Source: an uncultured Lachnospiraceae bacterium
GTDB taxonomy: Bacteria > Bacillota > Clostridia > Lachnospirales > Lachnospiraceae
Assembly: GCA_944381535.1 (NCBI GenBank)
Contig: CALWLN010000155.1
Location: 1-48,009, forward strand
Direction of reading: 5' to 3'
Length of the DNA: 48,009 nucleotides
The notes below the pieces were generated by a model. That model was not told the DNA's origin. It saw nothing but the letters and a program-made list of their open reading frames with translations, and did no database searches. The position numbers and the translations under genes were made by a program. Below, one piece after another: positions 16,923 to 26,700 of the stretch; positions within the stretch are counted from its first letter, which is position 1, and every line of letters begins with the position of its first letter.

Positions 16923-17550
16923 AACAAATGGGATAAAAATCATCGTTGACCCTTATTTGTCGGATAGCTGCCACAAGGTCAACCAAAAGCTGGTAAGACG
17001 TTACCCGGTGGAGGAGCGCTTTTTGCATGTGGTTCCTGATGTGATAGTTTTAACTCATAATCATCTGGACCATACCGACCCGGAAAGTCTGGGATATTAT
17101 CTGAAAGGTTCTCCGGTTACGGTGCTGGCAAGCCGGAATGCCTGGGAAAATGTAAGAAAAATGGGCGGAGACCACAATTATGTTATGTTTAATTGCGGAA
17201 CGGAATTTACCATCCGTGGGATTACGTTTCGGGCGGTTTATGCAGAGCACTCAGATGAATATGCCGTGGGCGTAGTTTTCCGGGCAAATGGAACGTGCTA
17301 TTATGTCACCGGAGATACGCTGTATAATCAGAAAGTGTTTGATTCCCTAAAGGAACAGGTGGACGTTGTGTTTCTTCCCATCAATGGAAAAGGGAACAAC
17401 ATGAATGCCGCAGACGCTGTTCGTTTTGCAAAAAAAACCGGGGCAAAAAAAGCGGTAGCGCTGCATTTTGGTCTGTTTGATGACATGGACGGCAGCGAAT
17501 TTCATTATGACGGAAAGGTCATCCCGGCGCCTTTTCAGGAAATACGTTAA
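16882..17550 (+). CDS. Metallo-beta-lactamase-fold hydrolase (UlaG-like; candidate sugar lactonase)
   Basis: A 222-residue MBL-fold protein with the metal motif THNHLDHTD (His59, His61, Asp63, His64), a later VTGDT aspartate and a C-terminal ALHFG histidine. The opening MKITWLGQAG is typical of the UlaG/YtkL group, which includes L-ascorbate-6-phosphate lactonase. The start at 16882 follows GTGAGGAAG and lies inside the end of the aldolase gene. In an oxidative sugar pathway it could open the lactone made by the SDR; this role is inferred only from context. No signal peptide, so cytosolic. Confidence 0.82.
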   Translation: MKITWLGQAGLLFETNGIKIIVDPYLSDSCHKVNQKLVRRYPVEERFLHVVPDVIVLTHNHLDHTDPESLGYYLKGSPVTVLASRNAWENVRKMGGDHNYVMFNCGTEFTIRGITFRAVYAEHSDEYAVGVVFRANGTCYYVTGDTLYNQKVFDSLKEQVDVVFLPINGKGNNMNAADAVRFAKKTGAKKAVALHFGLFDDMDGSEFHYDGKVIPAPFQEIR

Positions 17551-17570
17551 GGAAACGGAGGCAAAGAAAC

Positions 17571-19286
17571 GTGGACAGATATTTAAAGGATTATTTATAT
17601 TGTGGGGACAACGGTCTTGCGGTGTCGGAAGCGCTGCGTGATTGCAGGAACGGAGATACCTTACATCTGGGCGGTGGAAAGCTGGAGTTTGACGGTACTT
17701 ATGCAACTCCGGTAAATTACTATCTGCCGAGGTATAGTGACAGAAGCAAGTATTATGCCATTTATGGAGAGGGTTTGAAAAATATCGTGATTGACGGGGA
17801 TGGCGCCAGCTTAATTCTGAAGGGGGATATTTCAGGATTTGGCTTCGACCGGTGTGAAAACCTGACATTGCGAAACTTTAGCATGGATTATGAACTGCCC
17901 TATTACTGGCAGGCAATGATTACAGAGGCAAACGAGAAGTATTTTGAAGTGGAATTTGATGAGACAGAGTATCCCTGTGAATATGATCCGGTCAAGAAGG
18001 TGTATCAATTTAAAAGTAAGAACTCTGATCTTTTCTGGGAGGACGGTGCGCTTCTCGCAAATGAATTTGACCCTTTGGAGAAAAGACCAACCGCAACGAC
18101 GCCGGATTATTTTCTTTGCGCCGGATTGCCCCATCCTGTTTATAGTTTTATGTCTGTATTGGTGGATACGGAATATTTGGATTCCAGTCATTTCCGCTTT
18201 CATTATAAGGACAAGTCTGTTTCGCATACGGCAGGAAATTATCTGGTGGTGGCAAACCATGACAGAAGAAATAACAATATTCATTTTCATAAGTGTAAAA
18301 ACGTCACATTGGAGAACATTGACATGTATAGTTCCGCCTCTTTTGGCGTGATCTCGCTTCTGGTGGAAAATTTAAAAATAAAAAACGTCAATTCGTTACT
18401 GCGTCCGGGTTCAGATAGAATGCTTGCGGTGATAGCAGATATGTTTCACTGTGTAAATTGTAGTGGAAATATCGAAATATCACAGTGCAGAATTGAAAAC
18501 ATGAAAGACGACGGGATCAATATCCACAGTCTGCTGTGCGAGGTTAAAAAGATATTGAATCCGCATACAATGATCGTAGAATTTCCCTACTTTGCCAAAA
18601 GAGCAATCAATTTGTTCCAGACCGGCGAGAAGCTGCATTGCTTGAAAGGGGAAAGCTTTCAAAGAGGCGGGGAGTTGACAGTGCGATCCTCGGAATTTGC
18701 CGGCCAGTATCATCTCCGCATAGAGACTGAGGAGGAAATTTCACCGGAGTTGAAAGGCTATTTCCTGGAATCCTCAGACGCTATGCCCAAGATACATATC
18801 CACGATTGTAGGACGGGAAATAACCGGGGGAGAGGATTCCTTGTTTCCAGCAACAAACCCGCCGTTATTGAAAATAATACTTTTTATAATATGTCCGCCG
18901 GTATTTCTGTCAACGGGGCTTCTGTAAATTATATGGAAGGCGGTGCGGTGGATGGCCTGGTTATCAGAAAGAATTTTTTCGCAGGCTGTGCATACAGGAG
19001 GGGCAGCGCCGTAAATATAAATCCTGCCGCGATAAAAGAGGAATATGCAAAACCCTATCATAAAAATGTGAGTATTGTGGACAATCTGTTTAAATTAACC
19101 GGGAATCCCTTGATTTATGCGCGGTTGGTAAAAGGGTTGTTGATTGAAAATAATCAATATGATAGGGAGGACGGGCAGCAGCCCTTTGAAAAAGCCGGTT
19201 TTGCAGGCGTTGAGGCGCAGCAGTGTGTTGACGTAAGGATGGACCATGCGTTTGTATTTCCAAACGGGATTACATGTAAGGAGTGA
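17571..19286 (+). CDS. GH110-like parallel beta-helix glycosidase (candidate alpha-1,3-galactosidase), intracellular
   Basis: A 571-residue right-handed beta-helix protein with no signal peptide. From N to C: a short helix, KNIVIDGDGASLIL and ENLTLRNFSMDYELPYYW coils (about 72-115), an inserted domain (about 120-230), then KNVTLENIDMYSS, the ADMFHCVNCSG segment and an ENMKDDGINIH aspartate pair at 313-314. More right-handed coils continue to the C-terminus. The overall order and the DD-G-x-N-x-H pattern recall GH110 alpha-1,3-galactosidases (blood-group-B/linear alpha-Gal type), which are normally secreted. It starts 20 bp after the MBL gene in the same operon. Another beta-helix lyase or hydrolase family is possible. 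Confidence 0.65.
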   Translation: MDRYLKDYLYCGDNGLAVSEALRDCRNGDTLHLGGGKLEFDGTYATPVNYYLPRYSDRSKYYAIYGEGLKNIVIDGDGASLILKGDISGFGFDRCENLTLRNFSMDYELPYYWQAMITEANEKYFEVEFDETEYPCEYDPVKKVYQFKSKNSDLFWEDGALLANEFDPLEKRPTATTPDYFLCAGLPHPVYSFMSVLVDTEYLDSSHFRFHYKDKSVSHTAGNYLVVANHDRRNNNIHFHKCKNVTLENIDMYSSASFGVISLLVENLKIKNVNSLLRPGSDRMLAVIADMFHCVNCSGNIEISQCRIENMKDDGINIHSLLCEVKKILNPHTMIVEFPYFAKRAINLFQTGEKLHCLKGESFQRGGELTVRSSEFAGQYHLRIETEEEISPELKGYFLESSDAMPKIHIHDCRTGNNRGRGFLVSSNKPAVIENNTFYNMSAGISVNGASVNYMEGGAVDGLVIRKNFFAGCAYRRGSAVNINPAAIKEEYAKPYHKNVSIVDNLFKLTGNPLIYARLVKGLLIENNQYDREDGQQPFEKAGFAGVEAQQCVDVRMDHAFVFPNGITCKE

Positions 19287-19293
19287 AAAAGAA

Positions 19294-19314
19294 GAGGCTT
19301 CGCAGGGCAGCCTC
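19294..19314 (+). promoter_or_regulatory. Small hairpin between GH110-like and SGNH genes
   Basis: GAGGCT (19294-19299) pairs with AGCCTC (19309-19314) around a 9-base loop, just after the GH110-like stop. No T run follows; it may be a processing or stabilising element. Confidence 0.35.
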
Positions 19315-19359
19315 ACATTAACCGTAACGATATTGTAGCGAAAGGAATTTACTGGACAG

Positions 19360-20214
19360 ATGAGAAGATCAATCGTACTGGAAGACGGGGAAATGGAGCG
19401 GTATGATTTTTATAAATATCCGCTTTTGCCGGCGTGGGGACACGAATATCTGTATTCCTGGTATGAAAAAATCTATGATTCCCGGGATCTTACCATATGC
19501 GCAGAGGGAGATTCCACCACTTATGAGGGTTTCTGGAATCAGGGCGGAGAGCGCAGGACAATGATTGCGAAGCTGCTTGACAGAGCCGGGATTACAAATT
19601 GTACAATAAAAAACTGCGGATATGGGAGCGCCACAACAGGCCATTGGGTAGGTTCCTGGTCGGAGGACAGACTGCAGGAACTGAAAAATCCAGAATGTAC
19701 GAAGGAGCGGTACCCCTGGGGAACGCTGGATTCGGATATGGCATATCAGCCCGATTTGCTGATTTGGTGTTATGGAATCAATGACGCCAGCACAAATCTG
19801 TATCCCGGAGAGACGGTTTCACAGAAGCTGAACCGGTTTGAAAAAAATTTAAGAGAAGGCCTATCCAGGATTCGGGGCGTAGAACCGGTAAACGGAAAGC
19901 CGTGCTATCACAAAAGTGCGGAGGACCTGGCGATTATTCTTTGTACGCCTGTTATGACACATACGGTTTCTCTTGGAAAAACAAGAGATCTGTGGACAAA
20001 ATATACGCGGCGAGTTATTCAGAAAGCCTGCAGGGATTACCAATGCGCTTTCTATGATATAGCCATGCGCCACTACGACCATGCGTTTTCTTTGAAGTGG
20101 AGCGTGTCCACAGACGGATCGACGTGCGACGGAACACACCCGAGACCGGCATGTAACGCCGATTTTATGAGCGGTATGCAGGATTTGCTTGTCCCAATCT
20201 GTCTGTGGAAGTAG
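19360..20214 (+). CDS. SGNH/GDSL-type hydrolase (candidate carbohydrate esterase)
   Basis: A 284-residue SGNH hydrolase. Block I is EGDSTTYEG with nucleophile Ser52, block III is CYGINDAS near 146, and block V is CDGTHP near 255 with the Asp and His of the triad. The family removes O-acetyl or other acyl groups from glycans. There is no signal peptide, so it would act on imported sugars. The start at 19360 is supported because the decayed copy at 23521 begins with the matching reading MRKSIISEGSEME against MRRSIVLEDGEME. It sits 73 bp after the GH110-like gene and 71 bp before GH36. Confidence 0.82.
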   Translation: MRRSIVLEDGEMERYDFYKYPLLPAWGHEYLYSWYEKIYDSRDLTICAEGDSTTYEGFWNQGGERRTMIAKLLDRAGITNCTIKNCGYGSATTGHWVGSWSEDRLQELKNPECTKERYPWGTLDSDMAYQPDLLIWCYGINDASTNLYPGETVSQKLNRFEKNLREGLSRIRGVEPVNGKPCYHKSAEDLAIILCTPVMTHTVSLGKTRDLWTKYTRRVIQKACRDYQCAFYDIAMRHYDHAFSLKWSVSTDGSTCDGTHPRPACNADFMSGMQDLLVPICLWK

Positions 20215-20285
20215 ATTCTGCGGTTTTTACACACGCTGCTGGAGAAGTGCTTCGAAGGTGAAAGTGATATATCAAGGAGGTTTAC

Positions 20286-22439
20286 ATGAGTATTTTTGTT
20301 CATGAACAACAGCACCATATGTTCTGCATCCAGATGAAAACAACAACATATGCGTTTGCTGTCAATGCAGAGGGGAAGCTGGTTCATTTGTATTGGGGAA
20401 AAAAGCTGAATGGGATCGAAGACCTTGCGTTGTTCCAGGATTTACTGGAAGCAGAAACAACAGGGGAGATTCCTGTCCGTATTCTCTCGAATACACAGTA
20501 TGAGTATCAGGCAGGTGAATTTTTCTCTTACCAGGAAAAGGCCATGGAGGTACGGTTTGCGGATGGTGTGACGGGAGCACAGCTGGTATATGAGAATTTC
20601 GTGATTTCCGAAGACCAGAGTCATCTGGAGGTGGTGTTAAAGGAGGAACATTATCCACTGATTGTAACACTACATTATCAGATATATACGGAGCAGGATA
20701 TTCTCGTAAGGCATGCGACGGTTCATAATGTGGGAGAGGAGCCGGTCTTTCTGCGGAAAGTACAGTCCGCAACCTTTCACTTTCCAAGGGAAATACCGTA
20801 TCGTCTGACCCATTACGCCGGAAACTGTGCGGCAGAATACCAGAGAAAGGAGCAGGTTCTGGATGTATGCCGTACCGTGATACAGAATAACCACGGTAAT
20901 ACATCGGGGCCACAGGCGGTTCCTTTTGTCATGCTGGACCCGTGGGCACGGGCATATGAACAGGAGGGTGAAGTTTATGCGATTGCCCTTCAGTGGAGTG
21001 GAAATTTTAAGATCACATGTGAAAGAAATGTGCTTGGTGAGGTCAGTCTGACTGCCGGAATCAATGAAGAGGGGTTTGGAATGATCCTTCATGGGGGTTC
21101 CGTTTATGACACACCAGAGGTTACGGCAGGCTATAGCTGTAACGGATTCGGGGGAATAAGAGAGCGGCTGTATGATTACCAGCTGGATCATCTGCTGCCA
21201 CGGCGGTGTGCCCATACTCCTTTTCCGGTACTGTATAATTCCTGGTATCCTTACCAATTTTCAATAGATGAAGAAAAGATCGCAGGCCTGATCGACCGTG
21301 CGGCCGGGATTGGTGTGGAACTTTTTGTAGTAGATGATGGATGGATGCCCGGGCGCATGGATGAAAGGGCAGGACTGGGAGACTGGTATGCGTGTGAAAA
21401 ACGGTTCCCCAATGGCTTAAAACCGTTAGCGGATCGTGCCCATGAAAAGGGAATGAAATTCGGGCTCTGGATCGAACCGGAAATGGTAAATCCGGACAGC
21501 CGGCTTTTCAGGGAACATCCGGACTGGGTCCTGCAGAGTCCTACCCGCAGACAGACACTCAGCCGTAACCAGCTTCCGCTGAATCTTGCAAGGGAGGATG
21601 TGCTGGAGTATCTGATTGCCACCATCGACCGTGTGATCGAAGAATATGGACTGGACTATCTGAAATGGGACATGAACCGGTATATTTCCGATTCCGGATG
21701 GAAGGATGCCTCACAGGAACAACGGGACAGGCTTCCTGTAACACTGATAGAAAATGTATACCGCATCTGGCAGCATTTAAATGAGAAATATCCGTTTCTT
21801 TTACTGGAAAATTGCGCACATGGAGGCGCACGTGCGGATTATGGCATGCTGCGGTATGCAGACCGCATAAACCGGAGCGATAATGCCCTGCCGCTGGATG
21901 TACTGCTCTTACATGAAGGGTTTACGGATATGATCGTGCCAAAATGCGCGGGCGGAGCCGGAACATTCAGCGGCGCAGGGGAAATTCCCTATACATTCAG
22001 GGAAAATCTGGGTTTTACCGGTTCTCTGAGTATAGGCGCCAATCTGCTTACCTGTACGGAGGAAGAGCTGGAGCGCTATCGTAAGAGCATAGAACAGTTT
22101 AAAAAAGAGAGAGAGGCTCTGCAGGATTCTTATGTGTATCATCTGCTCTCAGCCAGGGAGACACCGTATGCGGTATGGCAGTATGTAAAGCGTGACAGGA
22201 CGGCATTTATGATATTTGGATTCTGTCATGGCAGACATTATCCGGATACACTGATACAGCGGGTAAGACTCATGGGGCTGCCTGCGGGAGCATGCTATGA
22301 GTGTGTGTCAGATGAGCAGTATCCGGAGGAAACAGGAAAGATCTATTCGGCAGAGGCTCTGATGCAGATTGGGATACAACTGCCGTTGAAAAGTAATTTT
22401 TCATCGGTGCGCAGAGTGTTCCGGAGGGTAGGGAATTGA
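20286..22439 (+). CDS. GH36-family alpha-galactosidase, divergent subgroup
   Basis: A 717-residue enzyme with the GH36 plan: N-terminal beta-supersandwich (about 1-300), a TIM barrel opening with VLYNSWYPYQFSI, VVDDGWMPGR and EPEMVNPDS, and a C-terminal beta domain. The nucleophile is Asp462 in KWDMNRY and the acid/base is Asp532 in RSDNALP. They are 70 residues apart, the spacing I recall for Geobacillus AgaA (478/548). The usual CxGGGGR and WTSDNTDA motifs are changed to CAHGGAR and RINRSDNALP, so substrate range may differ from plain alpha-galactosidase. No signal peptide. AAGGAGG precedes the ATG. Confidence 0.9.
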   Translation: MSIFVHEQQHHMFCIQMKTTTYAFAVNAEGKLVHLYWGKKLNGIEDLALFQDLLEAETTGEIPVRILSNTQYEYQAGEFFSYQEKAMEVRFADGVTGAQLVYENFVISEDQSHLEVVLKEEHYPLIVTLHYQIYTEQDILVRHATVHNVGEEPVFLRKVQSATFHFPREIPYRLTHYAGNCAAEYQRKEQVLDVCRTVIQNNHGNTSGPQAVPFVMLDPWARAYEQEGEVYAIALQWSGNFKITCERNVLGEVSLTAGINEEGFGMILHGGSVYDTPEVTAGYSCNGFGGIRERLYDYQLDHLLPRRCAHTPFPVLYNSWYPYQFSIDEEKIAGLIDRAAGIGVELFVVDDGWMPGRMDERAGLGDWYACEKRFPNGLKPLADRAHEKGMKFGLWIEPEMVNPDSRLFREHPDWVLQSPTRRQTLSRNQLPLNLAREDVLEYLIATIDRVIEEYGLDYLKWDMNRYISDSGWKDASQEQRDRLPVTLIENVYRIWQHLNEKYPFLLLENCAHGGARADYGMLRYADRINRSDNALPLDVLLLHEGFTDMIVPKCAGGAGTFSGAGEIPYTFRENLGFTGSLSIGANLLTCTEEELERYRKSIEQFKKEREALQDSYVYHLLSARETPYAVWQYVKRDRTAFMIFGFCHGRHYPDTLIQRVRLMGLPAGACYECVSDEQYPEETGKIYSAEALMQIGIQLPLKSNFSSVRRVFRRVGN

Positions 22440-22537
22440 ATCTACAGGTATGGTATGTATGAAGTAATGCATTTGTATCCTTAAGGGATATTTTAAGAAA
22501 CAGACAGTAGAAAAATGACAGTTATGGAGGAAACGCT

Positions 22538-23500
22538 ATGAAAAAAGATGCGACAAAAATTTTAACCAGATACGAAGCAAATCCGATCATAAAGCCGGAG
22601 GATTATCCCGGAGTGGCCCAGTTTTATAATCCCTCGCCGGTGATGTATGGGGAAGAGACAATTCTCCTGGTGTCAGTAACGGAATACGCAAGTAAGGCGA
22701 GGAATACCGGACGCTGTGGAGATATCCATGGACAGACAAGGATTGCGCGCAGCAGGGATGGCATACATTTTACGGTTGAAGAAGAGAATTTCATTAAAAT
22801 ACCGGAGGATTTCTGCTATTCCGAGAGATTCAACCACTATATTGATAATCGGGTTACGAAGATTGAAGATACCTATTACATCGTAACCCCGGCAATGATT
22901 ATGGGGTTTACAAGTCCATGCGCCATGCTGGGGAAGACCATGGATTTTAAAGCTTATGAGTTTATAGATATCATTGGTGGTCCTATCACCCGCGGCACAT
23001 CCCTGTTTCCCGAGAAGATCAACGGCAGTTACTATAAGCTGGACAGGCCCGGAGCGGGGCGGAATCTTGCGGATATATGGATTTCAGCCAGTCCGGATCT
23101 GCTTCACTGGGGTGAGTTTAAACCGGTGCAGAGCGCGGATTACAGCATGTGGAATTGGAAAAAGATCGGCCCTACGCCTCCGGTTAAGACCCCGGAGGGG
23201 TGGCTTGTGATCGTTCACGGTGTAACAGAAACGCTGGCGAGGCGTTATTCGCTGGGAGCCATACTTCTTGATCTGGAAGAGCCCTGGAAAGTGATCGGAA
23301 AAACGATGAGTCCTCTTCTGAGTCCGGAGAAAGAATATGAGCTTTTTGGCAACGCGCCCAATTGTGTATTCGCATGCGGTGTGATAGACGATGTGGAAAA
23401 GGATGAGTTAAGGCTTTATTATGGCGCGGCGGACGAACGCATCTGCCTGGCAACGGGAAGCCTTTCGGAAATTGTCGATGCCTGTATAGAAGGGATCTAG
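22538..23500 (+). CDS. GH130-type glycoside phosphorylase/hydrolase
   Basis: A 320-residue five-bladed beta-propeller protein. Signs of GH130 are NPIIKP near residue 15, IDNRVTKIEDTYYIV with the likely catalytic Asp103, KIGPTPPVKTPEGWLVIVHG and a C-terminal LYYGAADERI. GH130 enzymes phosphorolyse or hydrolyse beta-mannosides (for example mannosyl-GlcNAc or mannobiose) in the cytosol; the linkage here cannot be read from sequence. It follows GH36 after 98 bp with ATGGAGG upstream of the ATG. Because this gene points to mannosides and its neighbours to galactosides, the imported glycan may carry both. Confidence 0.85.
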   Translation: MKKDATKILTRYEANPIIKPEDYPGVAQFYNPSPVMYGEETILLVSVTEYASKARNTGRCGDIHGQTRIARSRDGIHFTVEEENFIKIPEDFCYSERFNHYIDNRVTKIEDTYYIVTPAMIMGFTSPCAMLGKTMDFKAYEFIDIIGGPITRGTSLFPEKINGSYYKLDRPGAGRNLADIWISASPDLLHWGEFKPVQSADYSMWNWKKIGPTPPVKTPEGWLVIVHGVTETLARRYSLGAILLDLEEPWKVIGKTMSPLLSPEKEYELFGNAPNCVFACGVIDDVEKDELRLYYGAADERICLATGSLSEIVDACIEGI

Positions 23501-23520
23501 AGCATATGTGTAAAAGACAG

Positions 23521-23679
23521 ATGAGAAAATCGATCATATCGGAGGGCAGTGAAATGGAGTGGGATTCTACCACCTATGAGGGTTATTGGAACCAGGGCGG
23601 GGGCGCCGGATCATTCAGAGGGCCTGCAGGGATTACCCTTAGATACTATCCCCGGCATTGCCCGGGAGCACACTCATAA
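23521..23679 (+). pseudogene. Eroded copy of the SGNH hydrolase gene
   Basis: A 52-codon open frame that matches the intact SGNH gene in three pieces. 23521-23559 matches 19360-19398 (MRKSIISEGSEME versus MRRSIVLEDGEME). 23563-23602 matches 19510-19549 (DSTTYEGYWNQGG versus DSTTYEGFWNQGG). 23613-23637 matches 20017-20041 at 23 of 25 bases but in a shifted frame. Most of the gene between the pieces is deleted and block III and V motifs are gone, so no enzyme remains. It sits just after GH130, marking an old duplication or recombination scar at the edge of the DUF5107 segment. Confidence 0.82.
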
Positions 23680-23706
23680 ATCATATAAGAATAAAGAGGT
23701 ATAGCG

Positions 23707-26700
23707 ATGTCAGAAGTAAGCGTTAAAAAGCAAAAACAAATGATACCCACGTATATTCCTAAAAAGGCCCACGAGCTGCCTATGTTCTTTGAGAACAAGC
23801 CCTATCAGGGTGCGTCGGGCAGGGTGTACCCGATACCCTATTGCGATGGGATTTCGGATGAAAAAACAGATGTTGAATATGAGGTATATACCATTGAAAA
23901 CGAGTATGTGAAAACGCAGGTTGTGCCGTCTCTCGGCGGCAAGATACTGCGCGGACTTGACAAGATAGGTAATTACGATTTTATCTATTATAACGAGGTA
24001 GTAAAGCCTGCGCTTGTCGGCCTTGCGGGACCGTGGATTTCGGGTGGCATTGAGTTTAACTGGCCCCAGCACCACAGACCCACCACTTTTATGCCCCTCG
24101 AAGCGGTAAAAGAGGATAATCCTGACGGCGGCAAGACCGTCTGGACGGGCGAGGTAGAGCCCTTCGGCAGAATGAAGGGCATGGCGGGTATCACCGTCGA
24201 TAAGGGCAGAAGCTACATAAAAGCAAAGGTGCGTATTTACAACCGTACTGCTTTCCCACAGGTGTTTATGTGGTGGGCAAACCTTGCTGTTCCGGTAAAT
24301 GACGATTACTGTACGGTCTTTCCGCCCGACTGTGAATGGGTAAATGACCATGACCGCCGCGCCGTGCTTGAATGGCCGATTGCAAAGGGAGTTTATAAAA
24401 CCGCGCGCCCCTATGATTTCGGCAAAGGTACGGACCTCTCCCATTACAGCGCGGTAAAGGTTCCGTCCTCCTATCTTATTTCGCAGGGGCAGTCGGATAT
24501 GGACTTTATTTCGGGTTATGATACAGGAATAAATAAGGGTATCGCAACAGTGGCTAATCACTATATCTCACCTGGCAAAAAGATGTGGCATTGGGGAATC
24601 GGAGATTTCGGCGATATGTGGTGTTCCAATCTGACTGATGAAAACGGTCCGTATATTGAGCTTATGACGGGTGTTTATACCGATAATCAGCCTGATTTTA
24701 CATGGATTGCCCCCTATGAAACAAGAGAATTTGAACAGTATTGGTATCCCGTCCGTGAAATAGGCGAAATAAAGAACGCTACAATCGACGCGGCGGTAAA
24801 CGTTGAGAAGCGCAAGGACGGACTCTATTTCGGCTTTAATGCTACGGGCGTGTTTCATAACAGTACCGTCACGGTAACCGATAACGGCAAGGAAATTTAC
24901 AGCGAAAAAATCAATATAGCTCCCGATAAGGTTTACCAAAAAACTCTTGGCACGGAAATATCTGATATACATCATATTAAAGTATCGCTTACCGATGAAA
25001 ACGGTAAGGTGCTTGTTTCCTACACGCCATATAAGCGCGGTCAGAAACAGCCTGTAAAGGTCAGGAAGCCCGTAAAGCGTCCCTCGGAGTACAAAACGGT
25101 TGAGGAGCTCTACATAAACGGGTTCCATTTGGAGCAGTATAAGCAGCACAATTACAAGCCTGAGGATTATTATCTTGAAGGCTTGCGCCGTGACCCGGGC
25201 GATATTCGCTGTAATACCTCTATGGCAAGAGTCGCTCTTAAAAACGGATTGTTTGAAGATTGCGTAAAATACTGCGACAAGGCGATTGAGCGGCTTTGCG
25301 ATCGCAATGAGCACCCGTCCGACACCGAAGCCTTTTATTTAAAGGGCGTTGCGCTTGAGTACCTCGGCGAATACGACAAGGCCTATGACATTTTATACCG
25401 CGCCGCATGGAACTATCCGCACAGGAGTGCGGCTATGTTCGAGCTTGCCTGCATTGACTGCCGCAGGGGTGACTTTGACGCAGCGCTCGAAAAGCTTGAC
25501 GAGTCTATCGGTTTAAATAAGGGACACAATAAGGCGCATAACCTTATGACGGCGATTCGCCGAAAATCAGGCTGTGCATGTGCAAAGCAGAGTGCAACCG
25601 ACGGTATAAACGACGATAAGTTGGATTTGTTTGCGCTTATAGAGTATTCACATTTTGCAGATGTGAAAGATAAAATCACGCAATTTGCCCTAAAGCCCGA
25701 AAATATGCTTGACGTCGCCCGCGACTATATGAAGGCGGGACTTTACGAGGATGCGGTTTATACCTTAAAGCTGGTCGGTGATAATTCACCTCTTGTAAAT
25801 TACTATTTAGGCTTCATTACAAAGGATAATTCGTATATCGAAAAGGCAGAAAAAGCGGATATGGGCTATTGTTTCCCCTCAAATGTTGAGGATATTGCGG
25901 TGCTTAAATACGCTTGTGAAGCGGTCGAAAACACGGCAAACGCCGATTATTACCTCGGCTGTCTCTATTATGACCGTTTCCGTTATACCGAGGCGGCGGA
26001 ATGCTTTGAAAGCTGCGTCCGCAAAAATCCCGAACACGGCAGAGCGTGGCGCAACCTCTCGCTTTACCGGTTCGACAAGGCGCATGACGGCAAAAAAGCG
26101 CTTTACTGTATGGAAAAGGCGCTTAAATACAGACCGGACGACCCAAGACTTTTGCTTGAATACCAGCAGTTACTCAAAAACACCAATGCAAGCATTGAAG
26201 AAAGGCTTGCGGTTTACGACAAATATCCCGAGCTTTTAAAGGAACGCGATGACTGCTATCTTGATAAGCTCATCTTACTGTCACAGCAGGGCAAATATGA
26301 GGAAGCTATAAATATGGCGGCGGTAAAGCACTTCCATATCTACGAGGGCGGCGAAGGCAAGCTTACCAAACAGCATGCCTGGATGCATGTACTCTATGGC
26401 AACGAGCTTGCGGCAAGCGGTAAGACCGAAAATGCAGAGCAGATTTATATGAACGGCATTAATATGCCTAAGTCCTACGGCGAGGCAAAGACCTTCTTCA
26501 ATCAGGAGGCGCATATTTACTACTATTTAAGCAAGCTTTATACAGGTGATAAGCGTACTGCGGCGCTTGAAAAGGCGGCGGAGTACAAAGCGGCGGTTTC
26601 GGAAATATCTCTTTTCCGCGCGTTGGCGCTCAAAGAACTGGGCAGAGATGACGAGGCAAAGGCTGTGCTTGATGAAATGCTTAATAAGGCGCAGAGCCTT

